From PNNG01 sp046291695 (GTDB taxonomy: Bacteria > Bacteroidota > Bacteroidia > UBA7662): a stretch of DNA of 64,000 bases. This document shows positions 17,412 to 26,559 of the stretch, in pieces. The notes under the pieces were generated by a model. It saw nothing but the letters and a program-made list of their open reading frames with translations. It was not told the DNA's origin and ran no database searches. Every line of letters starts with the position of its first letter. Position 1 is the first letter of the stretch. Position numbers and translations under genes: made by a program. Where the stretch lies: NCBI GenBank assembly GCA_046291695.1, contig JBKBSO010000005.1, forward strand, positions 62,001 through 126,000, read 5' to 3'.

Positions 17412-17783
17412 GTTAAGAGGGAGAAGGCAGCACCTGTTCAATCCCTACCAATCGGGCAAAGGGTAACCAAATACGCATGCCTGAGAATAAGCCTATGCTG
17501 AGTATGGGTTTGGGTAGCAACAACGCAGGTATGGCTGTGGGTACTTGCTGAGCTATACCATTGTGCTCTAATATGGGGCCATTCTGTGAGCGTTGGAAAG
17601 CCTATTGAATGCCAATAGATTTACGTTTGCAGGTTGTGGTTTAGCCTGCATGAAGCGATGAGTGCCCTGTTTAGGGCTTTGCCGCCCGTTGAGCCTGCTT
17701 TGTTGTTGGTGATTAGATTTAGACTCTTTTGTCTTTAATGCAAAAAGCCGTATCTTTGCCGAAGTTTTTAGCAAGGATCGCAT
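17412..17783. other. non-coding gap before the PLP decarboxylase gene
   Basis: These 372 bases hold no supportable gene. The minus strand from about 17600 to 17412 stays open for some 60 codons but lacks a start or recognisable domain. The right end contains the clear promoter at 17728-17758. Confidence 0.6.
17728..17758 (+). promoter_or_regulatory. promoter of the PLP decarboxylase gene
   Basis: TTTG at 17728-17731, then 19 bases, then TATCTTTG at 17751-17758. This is the best match in the window to the Bacteroidota -33/-7 promoter. Transcription should start about 20 bases before the ATG. Confidence 0.75.
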
Positions 17784-19034
17784 ATGTTTTGGGAGCAATT
17801 AACACAGGAACAAATCAAACTTGAGGTATTACGGGCTTTGGAGCAAAATCGTAATTATCGTTCGTCAACGGTATTGGGATTGCCGGCCAGTTATCTCGAT
17901 CAGGAAGTGTTTCCTCCGGATGCCGCTTTTTTAGAAGATGCGCCTTTTGCCCGGGTCTTTATGGAAAATCCTAATCATATTGGTTGTCATACGCTCATTG
18001 GTGGTGAAAGTGCTTTTAGGGGTACCCATAACCTCGAACGTGATTTGATTCGTATTTGTGCCGAAGAAATGATGGATGCCGAATCAGGCGCTTATGATGG
18101 TTATGTGGCGTCGGGAGGAACCGAAGCCAATATTCAGGCCCTCTGGATGTACCGTAATTATTTCATGGATCAATTCGGCATACAGTCGCAACATGTTGGG
18201 GTGTTGTATAGTGCCGATAGCCATTATTCCTTTTACAAAGCAGCCAATTTATTGCAGATTCAGGCTTTTCAGGTGCCGGTAGAGGAAATAAGCCGCGAAA
18301 TGACAACAGCTGATTATGCTGCAGCCCTTCGTCAGGCACAAGCTTCCGGGGTAAGGTGTTTGATTGCCGTGTTCAATATGGGGACGACCATGTTTGGTTC
18401 TATTGATGATATAAATAGCTTGATTCCAGTCATTAAGGCGGCAGGTATGCCCCATAAGGTGCATGTGGATGGCGCTTTCGGAGGATTTGTATACCCCTTC
18501 AGCTCCGAAGACCGAAGTCTTACTTTTAGCAATGCGGAAGTAAGCAGTATGACTATTGATGCTCACAAAATGTTACAGGCACCTTACGGAACGGGTATTT
18601 TTCTCAGTCGCAAGGGATTAATAAATTATACCCATACCGGGGCAGCCAGTTATGTAGTGGGTGGAGATGCAACCTTATGCGGGAGTCGGTCGGGAGCCAA
18701 CTTGGTAGCTGCCTGGATGATCTTAAATACACATGGATCGCAGGGCTGGCAAGCTAAAATAGATCGGCTTATAGACCTCACTAACCAATTATGTGAACAA
18801 CTGGATCGACTTGGTATCGACTATTATCGCCATTCGGCCATGAACTTGGTGACCATGAGGGCATCTCAAATTCCAACGGAACTTATAGAGAAGTATTTAT
18901 TGGTGCCGGATAGTCATGGTAGTCATCCACAATGGGTAAAGATTGTAGTCATGGAACATGTACAGGCCGAAATGCTTTGGGCATTTATTGATGATTTGGC
19001 CTCTACACAAGGGCAGCTTGCCGCTTTGGTGTAA
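17784..19034 (+). CDS. PLP-dependent group II amino acid decarboxylase
   Basis: A 416-residue fold-type I PLP enzyme. The motif TIDAHKML carries the Schiff-base Lys262. Asp229 in VHVDGAFGGF contacts the cofactor nitrogen, and SADSHYSFYKAANL and NMGTTMFGSIDDI are typical of the glutamate/tyrosine/histidine decarboxylase superfamily. The length suits the short bacterial-archaeal decarboxylases, such as the MfnA-like and histidine decarboxylase groups, rather than GadB. Substrate cannot be assigned. It is a single-gene unit with a strong -33/-7 promoter. Confidence 0.88.
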   Translation: MFWEQLTQEQIKLEVLRALEQNRNYRSSTVLGLPASYLDQEVFPPDAAFLEDAPFARVFMENPNHIGCHTLIGGESAFRGTHNLERDLIRICAEEMMDAESGAYDGYVASGGTEANIQALWMYRNYFMDQFGIQSQHVGVLYSADSHYSFYKAANLLQIQAFQVPVEEISREMTTADYAAALRQAQASGVRCLIAVFNMGTTMFGSIDDINSLIPVIKAAGMPHKVHVDGAFGGFVYPFSSEDRSLTFSNAEVSSMTIDAHKMLQAPYGTGIFLSRKGLINYTHTGAASYVVGGDATLCGSRSGANLVAAWMILNTHGSQGWQAKIDRLIDLTNQLCEQLDRLGIDYYRHSAMNLVTMRASQIPTELIEKYLLVPDSHGSHPQWVKIVVMEHVQAEMLWAFIDDLASTQGQLAALV

Positions 19035-19038
19035 AGCT

Positions 19039-19362
19039 TTAGCCTTCTTGCTGGATGAATTGTACCTGAATGCCGCATTTGTCGCAAAGCGAAAGCGAAC
19101 CTAAAACTCCGCCACCTCGGCTCCAGGCATCCGCCGGGCTCGAATAGCGAATCCAGCGTAACTGGTGGGATGGACGGGCGCACAAGGGGCAGGCTACTTT
19201 GTTACGAAAGGGTAAGGGATCGAGGTTCACATCGAGGCAGGCCAAAACATCTTCAACCGGAAAAAAGCCATGAAAACAAAGCTCTTCATTGGCCTGTGGT
19301 TTTCGTAACAGGCGCAACCAGCTCAACATTTCTTCATTGGCGGTAAGTTCGAAGTTTTGCAT
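19039..19362 (-). CDS. small zinc-ribbon-like protein
   Basis: This 107-residue soluble protein has two CxxC pairs, in ACPLCARPS (about residue 60) and SLCDKCGIQ (about residue 93). Together they could hold one zinc ion. The N-terminal half is helical (ANEEMLSWLRLLRKPQANEE). I recognise no named family. It converges on the decarboxylase gene, with its stop four bases beyond that gene's stop. Zinc binding is inferred from cysteine spacing only. Confidence 0.7.
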   Translation of the reverse strand: MQNFELTANEEMLSWLRLLRKPQANEELCFHGFFPVEDVLACLDVNLDPLPFRNKVACPLCARPSHQLRWIRYSSPADAWSRGGGVLGSLSLCDKCGIQVQFIQQEG

Positions 19363-19442
19363 GTTTAGTTTAGTTGCCTTGAATGTAACGACCTAAAGCG
19401 AAATGCTACGCACAAGTTTTGCACAGCCTAAATTAAATGTAT

Positions 19443-19473
19443 AAAAAAAAAGCCCCCATCGCGGATGGAGGCT
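19443..19473 (-). terminator. intrinsic terminator of sucD
   Basis: Read on the minus strand, a 10-bp stem with one mismatch (agcctccatc / gatgggggct) and a three-base loop is followed by eight T. It lies 22 bp beyond the sucD stop. Confidence 0.85.
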
Positions 19474-19494
19474 TTACTATGGGCAGCAGTCAAT

Positions 19495-20370
19495 TTAGGC
19501 TTTCAGCACTTTTTTCATGGTGATGCCGATTTCGGCGGGGGAGGCCACTACGTGTATACCGCATTCCGCCATGATTTTCATTTTGGCAGCTGCTGTATCC
19601 TCGGCACCACCGACGATGGCGCCGGCATGACCCATACGACGACCGGCTGGGGCCGTTTGTCCGGCGATGAAGCCAACAACTGGTTTTTGGTTGCCATTGG
19701 CTTTGATCCAGCGGGCGGCTTCGGCTTCCATGCCACCACCAATTTCACCAATCATTACAATGGCATCGGTTTCAGGGTCGTTCATGAAAAGTTCAACAGC
19801 TTCACGGGTAGAGGTGCCAATGATGGGGTCGCCACCAATACCGATAGCGGTTGAAACACCTAATCCGGCTTTCACAATTTGATCAGCAGCTTCGTAGGTG
19901 AGGGTACCCGACTTTGATACGATACCCACACGACCTGGCTTGAATACGAAACCGGGCATGATGCCAACTTTTGCACCTTCTGGGGTGATAACGCCAGGGC
20001 AGTTAGGGCCTATGAGGCGACAAGCTTTGTCTTTAATGTATTCTTTCGCCTTGATCATATCTTGGGTTGGGATGCCTTCGGTAATACAAACAATAACACG
20101 AATGCCCGCGTCGGCAGCTTCCATAATGGCATCGGCTGCAAAAGCCGGTGGTACAAAAATGATAGAAACATCGGCTCCGGTTTGGGCAACTGCGTCGGCC
20201 ACAGTATTAAAAACGGGTTTGTCGAGGTGGCTGCTGCCGCCCTTGCCCGGAGTTACGCCACCAACTACGTTGGTGCCATATTCAATCATTTGTGATGCAT
20301 GGAAGGTGCCTTCGTTGCCGGTAAAACCCTGAACGAGGATGCGTGAATTTTTGTCTACTAGTACACTCAT
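19495..20370 (-). CDS. sucD: succinyl-CoA synthetase subunit alpha
   Basis: SucD with SucC interconverts succinyl-CoA and succinate with substrate-level phosphorylation in the TCA cycle. The 291-residue protein has the CoA-binding Rossmann part (VQGFTGNEGTFHASQM), the LIGPNCPGVI segment and GRVGIVSKSGTLTYEA. The phosphohistidine lies in RMGHAGAIVGG near residue 247. sucC is not in the window, as is usual in Bacteroidota where the two subunit genes are often apart. A terminator follows closely. Confidence 0.97.
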   Translation of the reverse strand: MSVLVDKNSRILVQGFTGNEGTFHASQMIEYGTNVVGGVTPGKGGSSHLDKPVFNTVADAVAQTGADVSIIFVPPAFAADAIMEAADAGIRVIVCITEGIPTQDMIKAKEYIKDKACRLIGPNCPGVITPEGAKVGIMPGFVFKPGRVGIVSKSGTLTYEAADQIVKAGLGVSTAIGIGGDPIIGTSTREAVELFMNDPETDAIVMIGEIGGGMEAEAARWIKANGNQKPVVGFIAGQTAPAGRRMGHAGAIVGGAEDTAAAKMKIMAECGIHVVASPAEIGITMKKVLKA

Positions 20371-20444
20371 GGTATATTATCTGGAATTTTTAGCTGATTT
20401 CTAAAAGCGCCACAAGATAAGGCCGTTTGATGACTTTTTTGAGC

Positions 20445-21200
20445 TTATCGGCTTTTATCGCGGAATTGTTTGAGGAAGGCAGTGGCAAAAACGAATTCGT
20501 TTAGCAAATCATTATTGGTAGTAAGTATGCTTTTTTTATCGCCATGCCAGGCTTTTCGGCCTTTGTGGATGTAGGCAATTTGGTCGCCTATTTCCATCAC
20601 CGAATTCATATCGTGACTATTAACTACTGTAGTAATGTTAAATTCGAGGGTAATTTCTTTAATCAATTCATCAATCAAGATAGCCGTTAGTGGGTCGAGG
20701 CCAGAATTGGGTTCGTCACAAAATAAGTATTTTGGGTTGAGCACAATGGCACGGGCAATGCCTACTCTTTTTTTCATGCCTCCACTGATTTCGGCCGGAT
20801 AGCGTTTGTTGGTGTTGCTCAGGCCTACCCGTTCGAGGCAAAAATTAACACGTTCTAAATTTTCGGCCGGACTATTCGGGCTGAACATTTTGAGCGGGAA
20901 GAGTACGTTTTCTTCAACCGTCATGGAGTCGAAGAGGGCAGAGTTTTGGAACAACATGCCAATTTTTTTTCGAACGTCGGATTGTTCTTTGCGGTCGAGA
21001 CTTACGAAATCGATGCCATCGTAAACAATTTGTCCTTGGTCGGGCATGTGCAAACCCACCATAATTTTCATGAGTACCGATTTACCGCTTCCGCTTGCCC
21101 CAATGATCATATTTACTTTTCCTGGTTCAAAGCAGAGGCTGATGTCGTCGAGTACCCGGTTATCTCCAAACGATTTGCTGATATGTTTAAGTTCGATCAT
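20445..21200 (-). CDS. MlaF-type ABC transporter ATP-binding protein
   Basis: A 251-residue ABC ATPase. Walker A is GASGSGKSVLMK (about 34-45), the signature is EISGGMKKRVGIARAI, Walker B is YLFCDEPNSGLDP, and the switch histidine lies in VVNSHDMNS. The KMFS and GMKKR wording is typical of MlaF ATPases that energise phospholipid transport for outer-membrane lipid asymmetry. It overlaps the permease stop by one base (TGATG), so the pair is translated together. The MCE-domain partner that usually follows is not in the window. Confidence 0.9.
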   Translation of the reverse strand: MIELKHISKSFGDNRVLDDISLCFEPGKVNMIIGASGSGKSVLMKIMVGLHMPDQGQIVYDGIDFVSLDRKEQSDVRKKIGMLFQNSALFDSMTVEENVLFPLKMFSPNSPAENLERVNFCLERVGLSNTNKRYPAEISGGMKKRVGIARAIVLNPKYLFCDEPNSGLDPLTAILIDELIKEITLEFNITTVVNSHDMNSVMEIGDQIAYIHKGRKAWHGDKKSILTTNNDLLNEFVFATAFLKQFRDKSR

Positions 21201-21937
21201 CAGAGCAGGATTTGAGCCAAGAGGTAATCGGCCAAGAGGATAAGGATGCAGCTAAAAACTACGGCCCGGGTACTGGCCTGCCCTACTTCGAGGGATCCAC
21301 CTTGGGTATAGTAGCCTTGATACGCTGAAACCGAGGAAATGATAAAAGCAAAAGTAAAAGCCTTCATCAAGGAGAAGAAAACATTATAGGGTAAAAAGCT
21401 GGAGCGAGCACCTTCGATAAACTGTTGTGCCGAAAGAATACCTGTAAGATCACCTACAAAAATTCCACCGCCGATACATAGACTGATGGAAAGGACAATG
21501 AGCATAGGTATGGTGATGATGGCGGCGAGTATTTTAGGACTGATGAGGTATCCGGCGGCATTTACACCCATTATTTCGAGCGCATCGATTTGTTCGCTTA
21601 CACGCATGGTGCCGATTTCCGAAGCTATGCTGCTTCCTATTTTTCCGGCCAGCACGAGTGAAGTGATGGTTGGGCCCAGTTCAAGCATACTGCTATCGCT
21701 AACAATGGCGCCGATAATACTTTTGGATACCAAGCCTGAAACCAATTGATAGGCAGTTTGAACGGTGGTAACCGCACCCATAAACACCGAGATAATGACA
21801 ACAATCCCCAAAGAGTTAATGCCAATGGCCACCATTTGCCGGAACAGTTCATCGCGGTATACCTTTTGGTTTTCAGGTTTTTTAAACAACTGCTTAAGCA
21901 GCAGGAGGTAACGACCGAAATGAAAAAAAATCCGCAT
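21200..21937 (-). CDS. MlaE-family ABC transporter permease
   Basis: An integral membrane protein of about 245 residues starting MRIFFHFGRYLLLLKQLFKK; an ATG seven codons earlier is possible. It shows the MlaE family core: SVFMGAVTTVQTAYQL, ELGPTITSLVLAGKIGSSIASEIGTMRVSEQIDALEIMG with its coupling helix, and about five membrane helices. With the ATPase it should form the MlaFE complex in the inner membrane. The start codon is back to back with the SDR gene on the other strand. Confidence 0.9.
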   Translation of the reverse strand: MRIFFHFGRYLLLLKQLFKKPENQKVYRDELFRQMVAIGINSLGIVVIISVFMGAVTTVQTAYQLVSGLVSKSIIGAIVSDSSMLELGPTITSLVLAGKIGSSIASEIGTMRVSEQIDALEIMGVNAAGYLISPKILAAIITIPMLIVLSISLCIGGGIFVGDLTGILSAQQFIEGARSSFLPYNVFFSLMKAFTFAFIISSVSAYQGYYTQGGSLEVGQASTRAVVFSCILILLADYLLAQILL

Positions 21938-21992
21938 GAGAATGAATAAACTCGTCAAAAATACATTTTTTTACCGCTCAAAGCACTTCAAT

Positions 21993-22709
21993 ATGCAATC
22001 AACTCAAAATGCTGTGGTAACGGCGGCCACCAAGGGAATAGGCAGGGCTGTGGTGTATAAACTGGCTGAACAAGGCATGTCGGTAGCTTTTTGTGCCCGT
22101 AATGCCGAGGAGGTACAGCAGATGCAACAAGCTTTATCGAAAAAATACCCCCTTGCAAGCTTTTTGGGGGTAGCGGCCGACGTAGCCATTCCTGAAGGCC
22201 GGGAGCATTTTGTGGAAGCCATCAAGGCCAAATTTAGCCAGGTACATCTATTGCTAAACAATGCTGGTATATTCCTGCCAGGTTCAGTCCAAACCGAAGC
22301 GGAGGGAGTGCTTGAAAAACTCACCGAAACCAATTTGTATAGCGCCTACCACATCACCCGTGGTCTATTGCCGCTGATGTTGCCGTTTAAAAGTGGACAC
22401 CTATTTAATATGTGTTCAACAGCATCCATTACTGCTTATACCAATGGAGGTTCATATTGTATCACCAAGTTTGCTTTATTGGGCATGTCGAAAGTACTGC
22501 GCGAAGAATTGAAGCCGGAACAGATTAAAGTAACTTCTATTTTACCAGGTGCAACTTACACCGCCAGTTGGGAAGGGAGTGGGCTCGATGCTGCACGATT
22601 TATGAAGGCCGAGGACGTAGCCGACATGCTTTGGGCTTGCTATCAATTGAGTCCTGCGGCCGTGGTTGAAGAAATTTTGCTTCGTCCCCTTGCGGGCGAT
22701 ATTCCCTAG
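21993..22709 (+). CDS. short-chain dehydrogenase/reductase
   Basis: A 238-residue SDR, counted from MQSTQNAVVTAATKG. An upstream ATG at 21936 overlaps the divergent permease start and adds non-domain residues. The cofactor motif is TAATKGIG, one Gly short of the usual TGxxxGIG. LLNNAGIF is intact, and the catalytic Ser (MCSTAS), Tyr and Lys (YCITK) are present. The substrate is unknown. Arg40 in the CARN segment hints at NADP(H) preference, but this is inference. It stands alone before the PhoU-like gene. Confidence 0.9.
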   Translation: MQSTQNAVVTAATKGIGRAVVYKLAEQGMSVAFCARNAEEVQQMQQALSKKYPLASFLGVAADVAIPEGREHFVEAIKAKFSQVHLLLNNAGIFLPGSVQTEAEGVLEKLTETNLYSAYHITRGLLPLMLPFKSGHLFNMCSTASITAYTNGGSYCITKFALLGMSKVLREELKPEQIKVTSILPGATYTASWEGSGLDAARFMKAEDVADMLWACYQLSPAAVVEEILLRPLAGDIP

Positions 22710-22776
22710 CATATCGACTTGTATTGTATTTTTGTTAAGCTTGGCTTTCATGATAAAAGTAGCTGAGCCATAGCTG

Positions 22777-22784
22777 TATTTTTG
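22777..22784 (+). promoter_or_regulatory. -7 element of the PhoU-like gene
   Basis: TATTTTTG matches TAnnTTTG and ends 15 bases before the GTG start. No clear TTTG was found at the -33 distance. Confidence 0.45.
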
Positions 22785-22799
22785 TAGCAAATTAGTACT

Positions 22800-23468
22800 G
22801 TGAACCAATTATCTATTGAGCTTTTTCAGTTAAAGAATTCAACCCTCGAGATGGCGGAGTTGGTGCGTGCCCAGGTATTGGGGATCTTGCAAGCCACTGT
22901 AAATTTTGATCTAAGCTTAATCGATGAAATCGAGCTTAATGAAAGACAGGTGGATAATCTGGATGTTCGTATTGAGCGGAGGTGCGAACAAATATTGGCC
23001 TTGTTTTCGCCCGTTGCCCGTGATTTACGGTTTGTGTTTGCTATCAATAAAATTGTTGACGATTTAGAAGGTATTAGTGATAATGCACATGCCATCGGTA
23101 AATACCTACTTGAAACCCAAACGCCCTTTAGTCAGGAATTGATGCAGGACCTGGATTTTGGCCGCATGCATAATCAGCTCTTGTTGATGCTCGATGCGAT
23201 GATGATTGCGCTGGAAGATGAATCGAGTGAAAAGGCACATTATGTATTGGCGCAGGAAGATTTACTCGATGAATTAAATTTGCGCGCCAATGCTGTAATT
23301 GCTCGAATAGCTGCGCAGAAAAGCTCGGAAGCAGATGTGCTCGATCTCATCAATCTGCTTACCATCGTGCGCAAAGTCGAAAAAATAGGAGATTACCTCG
23401 CCAATATTGCAGAACGTATTATCTATTTTATCGACGCAAGGGTGGTAAAACACGGTTTGGCGGGCTAA
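22800..23468 (+). CDS. PhoU-like phosphate signalling protein
   Basis: This 222-residue all-helical protein starts with GTG. Two PhoU-type three-helix bundles can be seen. The first has LIDEIELNERQVDNLDVRIE and RDLRFVFAINKIVDDLEGISDNA; the second ends in TIVRKVEKIGDYLANIAERI. The acidic E/DxxxD positions for metal binding are kept. PhoU controls phosphate uptake and signalling, usually beside the Pst transporter, which is not present here. It is a free-standing gene before rnhB, so its link to phosphate is by homology only. Confidence 0.85.
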   Translation: MNQLSIELFQLKNSTLEMAELVRAQVLGILQATVNFDLSLIDEIELNERQVDNLDVRIERRCEQILALFSPVARDLRFVFAINKIVDDLEGISDNAHAIGKYLLETQTPFSQELMQDLDFGRMHNQLLLMLDAMMIALEDESSEKAHYVLAQEDLLDELNLRANAVIARIAAQKSSEADVLDLINLLTIVRKVEKIGDYLANIAERIIYFIDARVVKHGLAG

Positions 23469-23528
23469 TTGTAATTTTATTTGGCAAATTTATCTGGCTT
23501 TTGTAGCTTCAATGCTTAGAATCTAAGC

Positions 23529-24125
23529 ATGTTGCACCCTTACTTTCAAGCCAATTTAACAGAAGCCGGTTGCGATGAAGCTGGCCGCGGTTGCCTGGCT
23601 GGCCCAGTGGTGGCAGCAGCAGTTATTCTGAGCCCTGATTTCGACACCAGGGCCTTACGTGATTCTAAGGTGCTGAGTGCTGATAAACGTGAACGATTAC
23701 GTATTTATATTGAGAAAAATGCCATGGCTTGGGGCGTTTCGAGCACTTGCAATGAGGTGATTGACAATATCAATATTTTGAATGCGTCATTCGATGCCAT
23801 GCACAAAGCCATCGATTTGCTTGATATTTCCCCTGATTTGATTTTGGTAGATGGCAATCGGTTTAAGCCTTATCCACGTATTCCACATAAATGTATCATA
23901 AAGGGAGATGCTACCTACGCGTCAATTGCAGCTGCGAGTATCTTGGCAAAAACCTACCGCGATGAAATGATGCGTCAATACCATGAACGCTATCCCGATT
24001 ATGGCTGGTATCAAAATAAGGGCTACCCCACACAAGACCACCGGCAGGCCATTGCCTTGTATGGCGAAACCCCGTTGCACCGCAAATCCTTTAATTTACG
24101 GGTTAGACAGCTAAAAATGTTTTAA
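23529..24125 (+). CDS. rnhB: ribonuclease HII
   Basis: RnhB cuts RNA in RNA-DNA hybrids and starts removal of misincorporated ribonucleotides. The 198-residue protein has CDEAGRGCLAGPVV, in which the Asp and Glu bind metal. LILVDGNRF carries the third acid, and DATYASIAAASILAKTYRD the fourth. The YPDYGWYQNKGYPTQDH segment is characteristic of type 2 enzymes. It is followed by a secreted protein gene 50 bp later on the same strand. Confidence 0.96.
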   Translation: MLHPYFQANLTEAGCDEAGRGCLAGPVVAAAVILSPDFDTRALRDSKVLSADKRERLRIYIEKNAMAWGVSSTCNEVIDNINILNASFDAMHKAIDLLDISPDLILVDGNRFKPYPRIPHKCIIKGDATYASIAAASILAKTYRDEMMRQYHERYPDYGWYQNKGYPTQDHRQAIALYGETPLHRKSFNLRVRQLKMF

Positions 24126-24174
24126 TCGTATTTTAATGGCCATTTGGCTACTTTGCTTTTCCTAATATAGTGTT

Positions 24175-26559
24175 ATGCCGCTCTTGAGGTATTGCTTCTG
24201 TGCCATCTTCATCGCCTTTGCGGGTTTTGAAGCCCTTGCACAGCAGGAGAGCCGCACCACACTGGTAGGTCGGCATCGCGAAGTAATGGTAGTGACAGAT
24301 TCTATGTTTCCAGCGTATATTCATGATTGGGAGCATATTGATACTTCTGAAATGCGCTTCATCCTTACCGACGCCATATGGCAGGATTGTGACAGTGGCA
24401 GGACCTTTTACGCGTACCGGAACATGGTTTATTCGCACCAATTGGGTGATTCATCTTCCCTACCAATCCACTTTACCATAGATTCAGGAAGTATTGGTTT
24501 AAATTATGGTGAAACATTTTTGGTGCCTTATCCTGGCGATAGGAGTAAACTTGTAGTGGCTGCCATGTACAACGACCCAACCCAAGTGCGACCTGATTGG
24601 GTTCATACAGTAAGGGTAACGGCCTACGATCGACAATTAGGAGAATTTGGCAGGTTATGGTCTGTTGATCTGGATGAAGAAGTGCTGGCCGGAATTGGGA
24701 TTGCCCGGCATGCCAACCAACGCGATTACTGGCTCCTTGTGGCCATCCAAGACAGTTTGCACCGGGCGCGTATTAAGTCGTATCTGATTAACCCTTCCGG
24801 TATTCAGCAACAGCCGGTACATGAACTGCTCTTTTATCATGAAGAGCATTTTAATCCCTATGCCATGCAGGTGGCTGTAAGCCCGCAAAGTAACAAGCTG
24901 GTGGTGCATGGCTTTGGCTCTTTTTTGTCGATTTTAGATTTTGACAACGACTTAGGACGATTTACCCATCGGCATGGAATGAACTTCTTTCAATACATTC
25001 CGCGGAGGTCGGGCATACTTACTGTAAGCAAGGGGACATTTAGCCCGGGAGGTAACCATTATTACTTGTTAATGCGCGATTATCGCCGGATACCGGTTCA
25101 GGAACGCTATTTTCAATTTGATATGAACCGGCCCGATAGCGTTTCGTTTGTGGCGGGAATTGTAGGTTGGCGAATAAGCCATTTGGTTGACGATTTTTTT
25201 ACAGCAGCTGATGGGAGCACGTATTTTGTTCAGCGAAACATCTTCGATAACAGGATTTTTTTATCGCGTTTTAAATATCCCGACCGCAGGGGGAGTCAGG
25301 CCGAAGTTGAATGGGATTGGAAGCGATTGGGGGTAAGTCAGGGGTTATCGGCCATGTACTTTAAATTCAGTTCGGTTGTTCCTGATTTTAACCGGAAGGA
25401 TCGTTTTGTGATTCAAGGCGACTCGGTGCTTTGTAGGTTAGAGAACCGTAACTATACCCTCAGCGAACCCCATCGGTTAAACGCGGTGCGCTGGGAGTAT
25501 GTGCATCCTGAAAGTGGACAACTGGTGGTAGATACGCAACGGAATTTATTGGTGCAGTTCAGTGAAAAAGGAATATATGCCTTAAATGCCTGGGTTGACT
25601 ATTGTGATACCTCCATGCAGTTGAGCATGGATATTCGAGTACAGGATGTGCCAGAGCAGTTACTGCCAGATACTTTTATGTGCCGCCAACAAACGTTGCG
25701 GATTATGGCGCCCGACGACAGTAGTGAAGTATTACGTTGGAGTACAGGCAGCACGGCTAATTATATTGATATAGCGGAACTGGGCTGGTATTGGCTTGAA
25801 CGACGGAATGGCTGTGGAAGCACAAGGGATAGTTTCTATGTGGCACCTTACCGATTGCCGCAAACCGGATTGCCACGTGATACGGCTATTTGTATAGGGA
25901 GCGATATTTTACTGGAAGCCAGGGCTGGTGACTACCAGCTTAGCTGGCCCGATGGTGATCAATCTTTGCTCAAACGTATTTATTCGCCAGGTATTTATGT
26001 GTTGCAATTGGAAGACGATTGCGGCATTCATCTGGATACGGTTCGGGTATTTGGGATGGAAGCCCCGGCAGGAGGGTGGGTAGATACCATCAGCTGCCGA
26101 TCGCGTCCTTATCAGTTTCCAGATAGCTTGCTGGTGTTTACCAAAGCCTATTGGTCGGATGGTTTACAATTAATGCCAAGAGTTATTAATTCAGACTTTA
26201 CTGGCAGTGTGCGCTTGGTAAATCCTTGTGGTGAAGGAGTGTATGAGCTGAACGTCATTGGTATTGACTGTGCTTGCGAGTTATTTGTGCCAACGGCTTT
26301 TACTCCAAACGGTGATGGGTTAAATGAGGCATTCAGGGTGTTTTCACCCTGTGAATTGCCTTTGTTTGAAATGTATATTTATAACCGTTGGGGGCAAGTG
26401 GTTTTCCACGCTACCCGCATTGAACAAGGCTGGGATGGCAGCTATAAAGGCGAAAAACTAGGGCCTGGTGTGTACAGTTTTTCTATTTATTACCAGGGGC
26501 AATATAGCGACGCACCTCAGCTTCGTCAGGGTAATTTTTATTTGATCGAAGATTTTTAG
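24175..26559 (+). CDS. type IX secreted protein with gliding-motility-type C-terminal domain
   Basis: This 794-residue protein has a signal peptide (MPLLRYCFCAIFIAFAGFEALA). A long N-terminal part (about 30-420) has propeller-like strand repeats. Cysteine-containing Ig/PKD-like segments follow, and the C-terminus is a type B sorting domain. That domain begins FVPTAFTPNGDGLNEAF, continues YIYNRWGQVVFHA and ends with GVYSFSIYY. It marks export by the type IX system and surface attachment or release, as in gliding bacteria. The binding target is unknown. Its stop overlaps the convergent lpxD-like gene by four bases. Confidence 0.92.
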   Translation: MPLLRYCFCAIFIAFAGFEALAQQESRTTLVGRHREVMVVTDSMFPAYIHDWEHIDTSEMRFILTDAIWQDCDSGRTFYAYRNMVYSHQLGDSSSLPIHFTIDSGSIGLNYGETFLVPYPGDRSKLVVAAMYNDPTQVRPDWVHTVRVTAYDRQLGEFGRLWSVDLDEEVLAGIGIARHANQRDYWLLVAIQDSLHRARIKSYLINPSGIQQQPVHELLFYHEEHFNPYAMQVAVSPQSNKLVVHGFGSFLSILDFDNDLGRFTHRHGMNFFQYIPRRSGILTVSKGTFSPGGNHYYLLMRDYRRIPVQERYFQFDMNRPDSVSFVAGIVGWRISHLVDDFFTAADGSTYFVQRNIFDNRIFLSRFKYPDRRGSQAEVEWDWKRLGVSQGLSAMYFKFSSVVPDFNRKDRFVIQGDSVLCRLENRNYTLSEPHRLNAVRWEYVHPESGQLVVDTQRNLLVQFSEKGIYALNAWVDYCDTSMQLSMDIRVQDVPEQLLPDTFMCRQQTLRIMAPDDSSEVLRWSTGSTANYIDIAELGWYWLERRNGCGSTRDSFYVAPYRLPQTGLPRDTAICIGSDILLEARAGDYQLSWPDGDQSLLKRIYSPGIYVLQLEDDCGIHLDTVRVFGMEAPAGGWVDTISCRSRPYQFPDSLLVFTKAYWSDGLQLMPRVINSDFTGSVRLVNPCGEGVYELNVIGIDCACELFVPTAFTPNGDGLNEAFRVFSPCELPLFEMYIYNRWGQVVFHATRIEQGWDGSYKGEKLGPGVYSFSIYYQGQYSDAPQLRQGNFYLIEDF

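Noticed and set aside
17412..17600. Minus-strand open frame of about 60 codons in the gap before the decarboxylase gene
   Set aside because: No start codon in a good place, no domain or signal, and a hydrophobic but unremarkable reading; probably chance.
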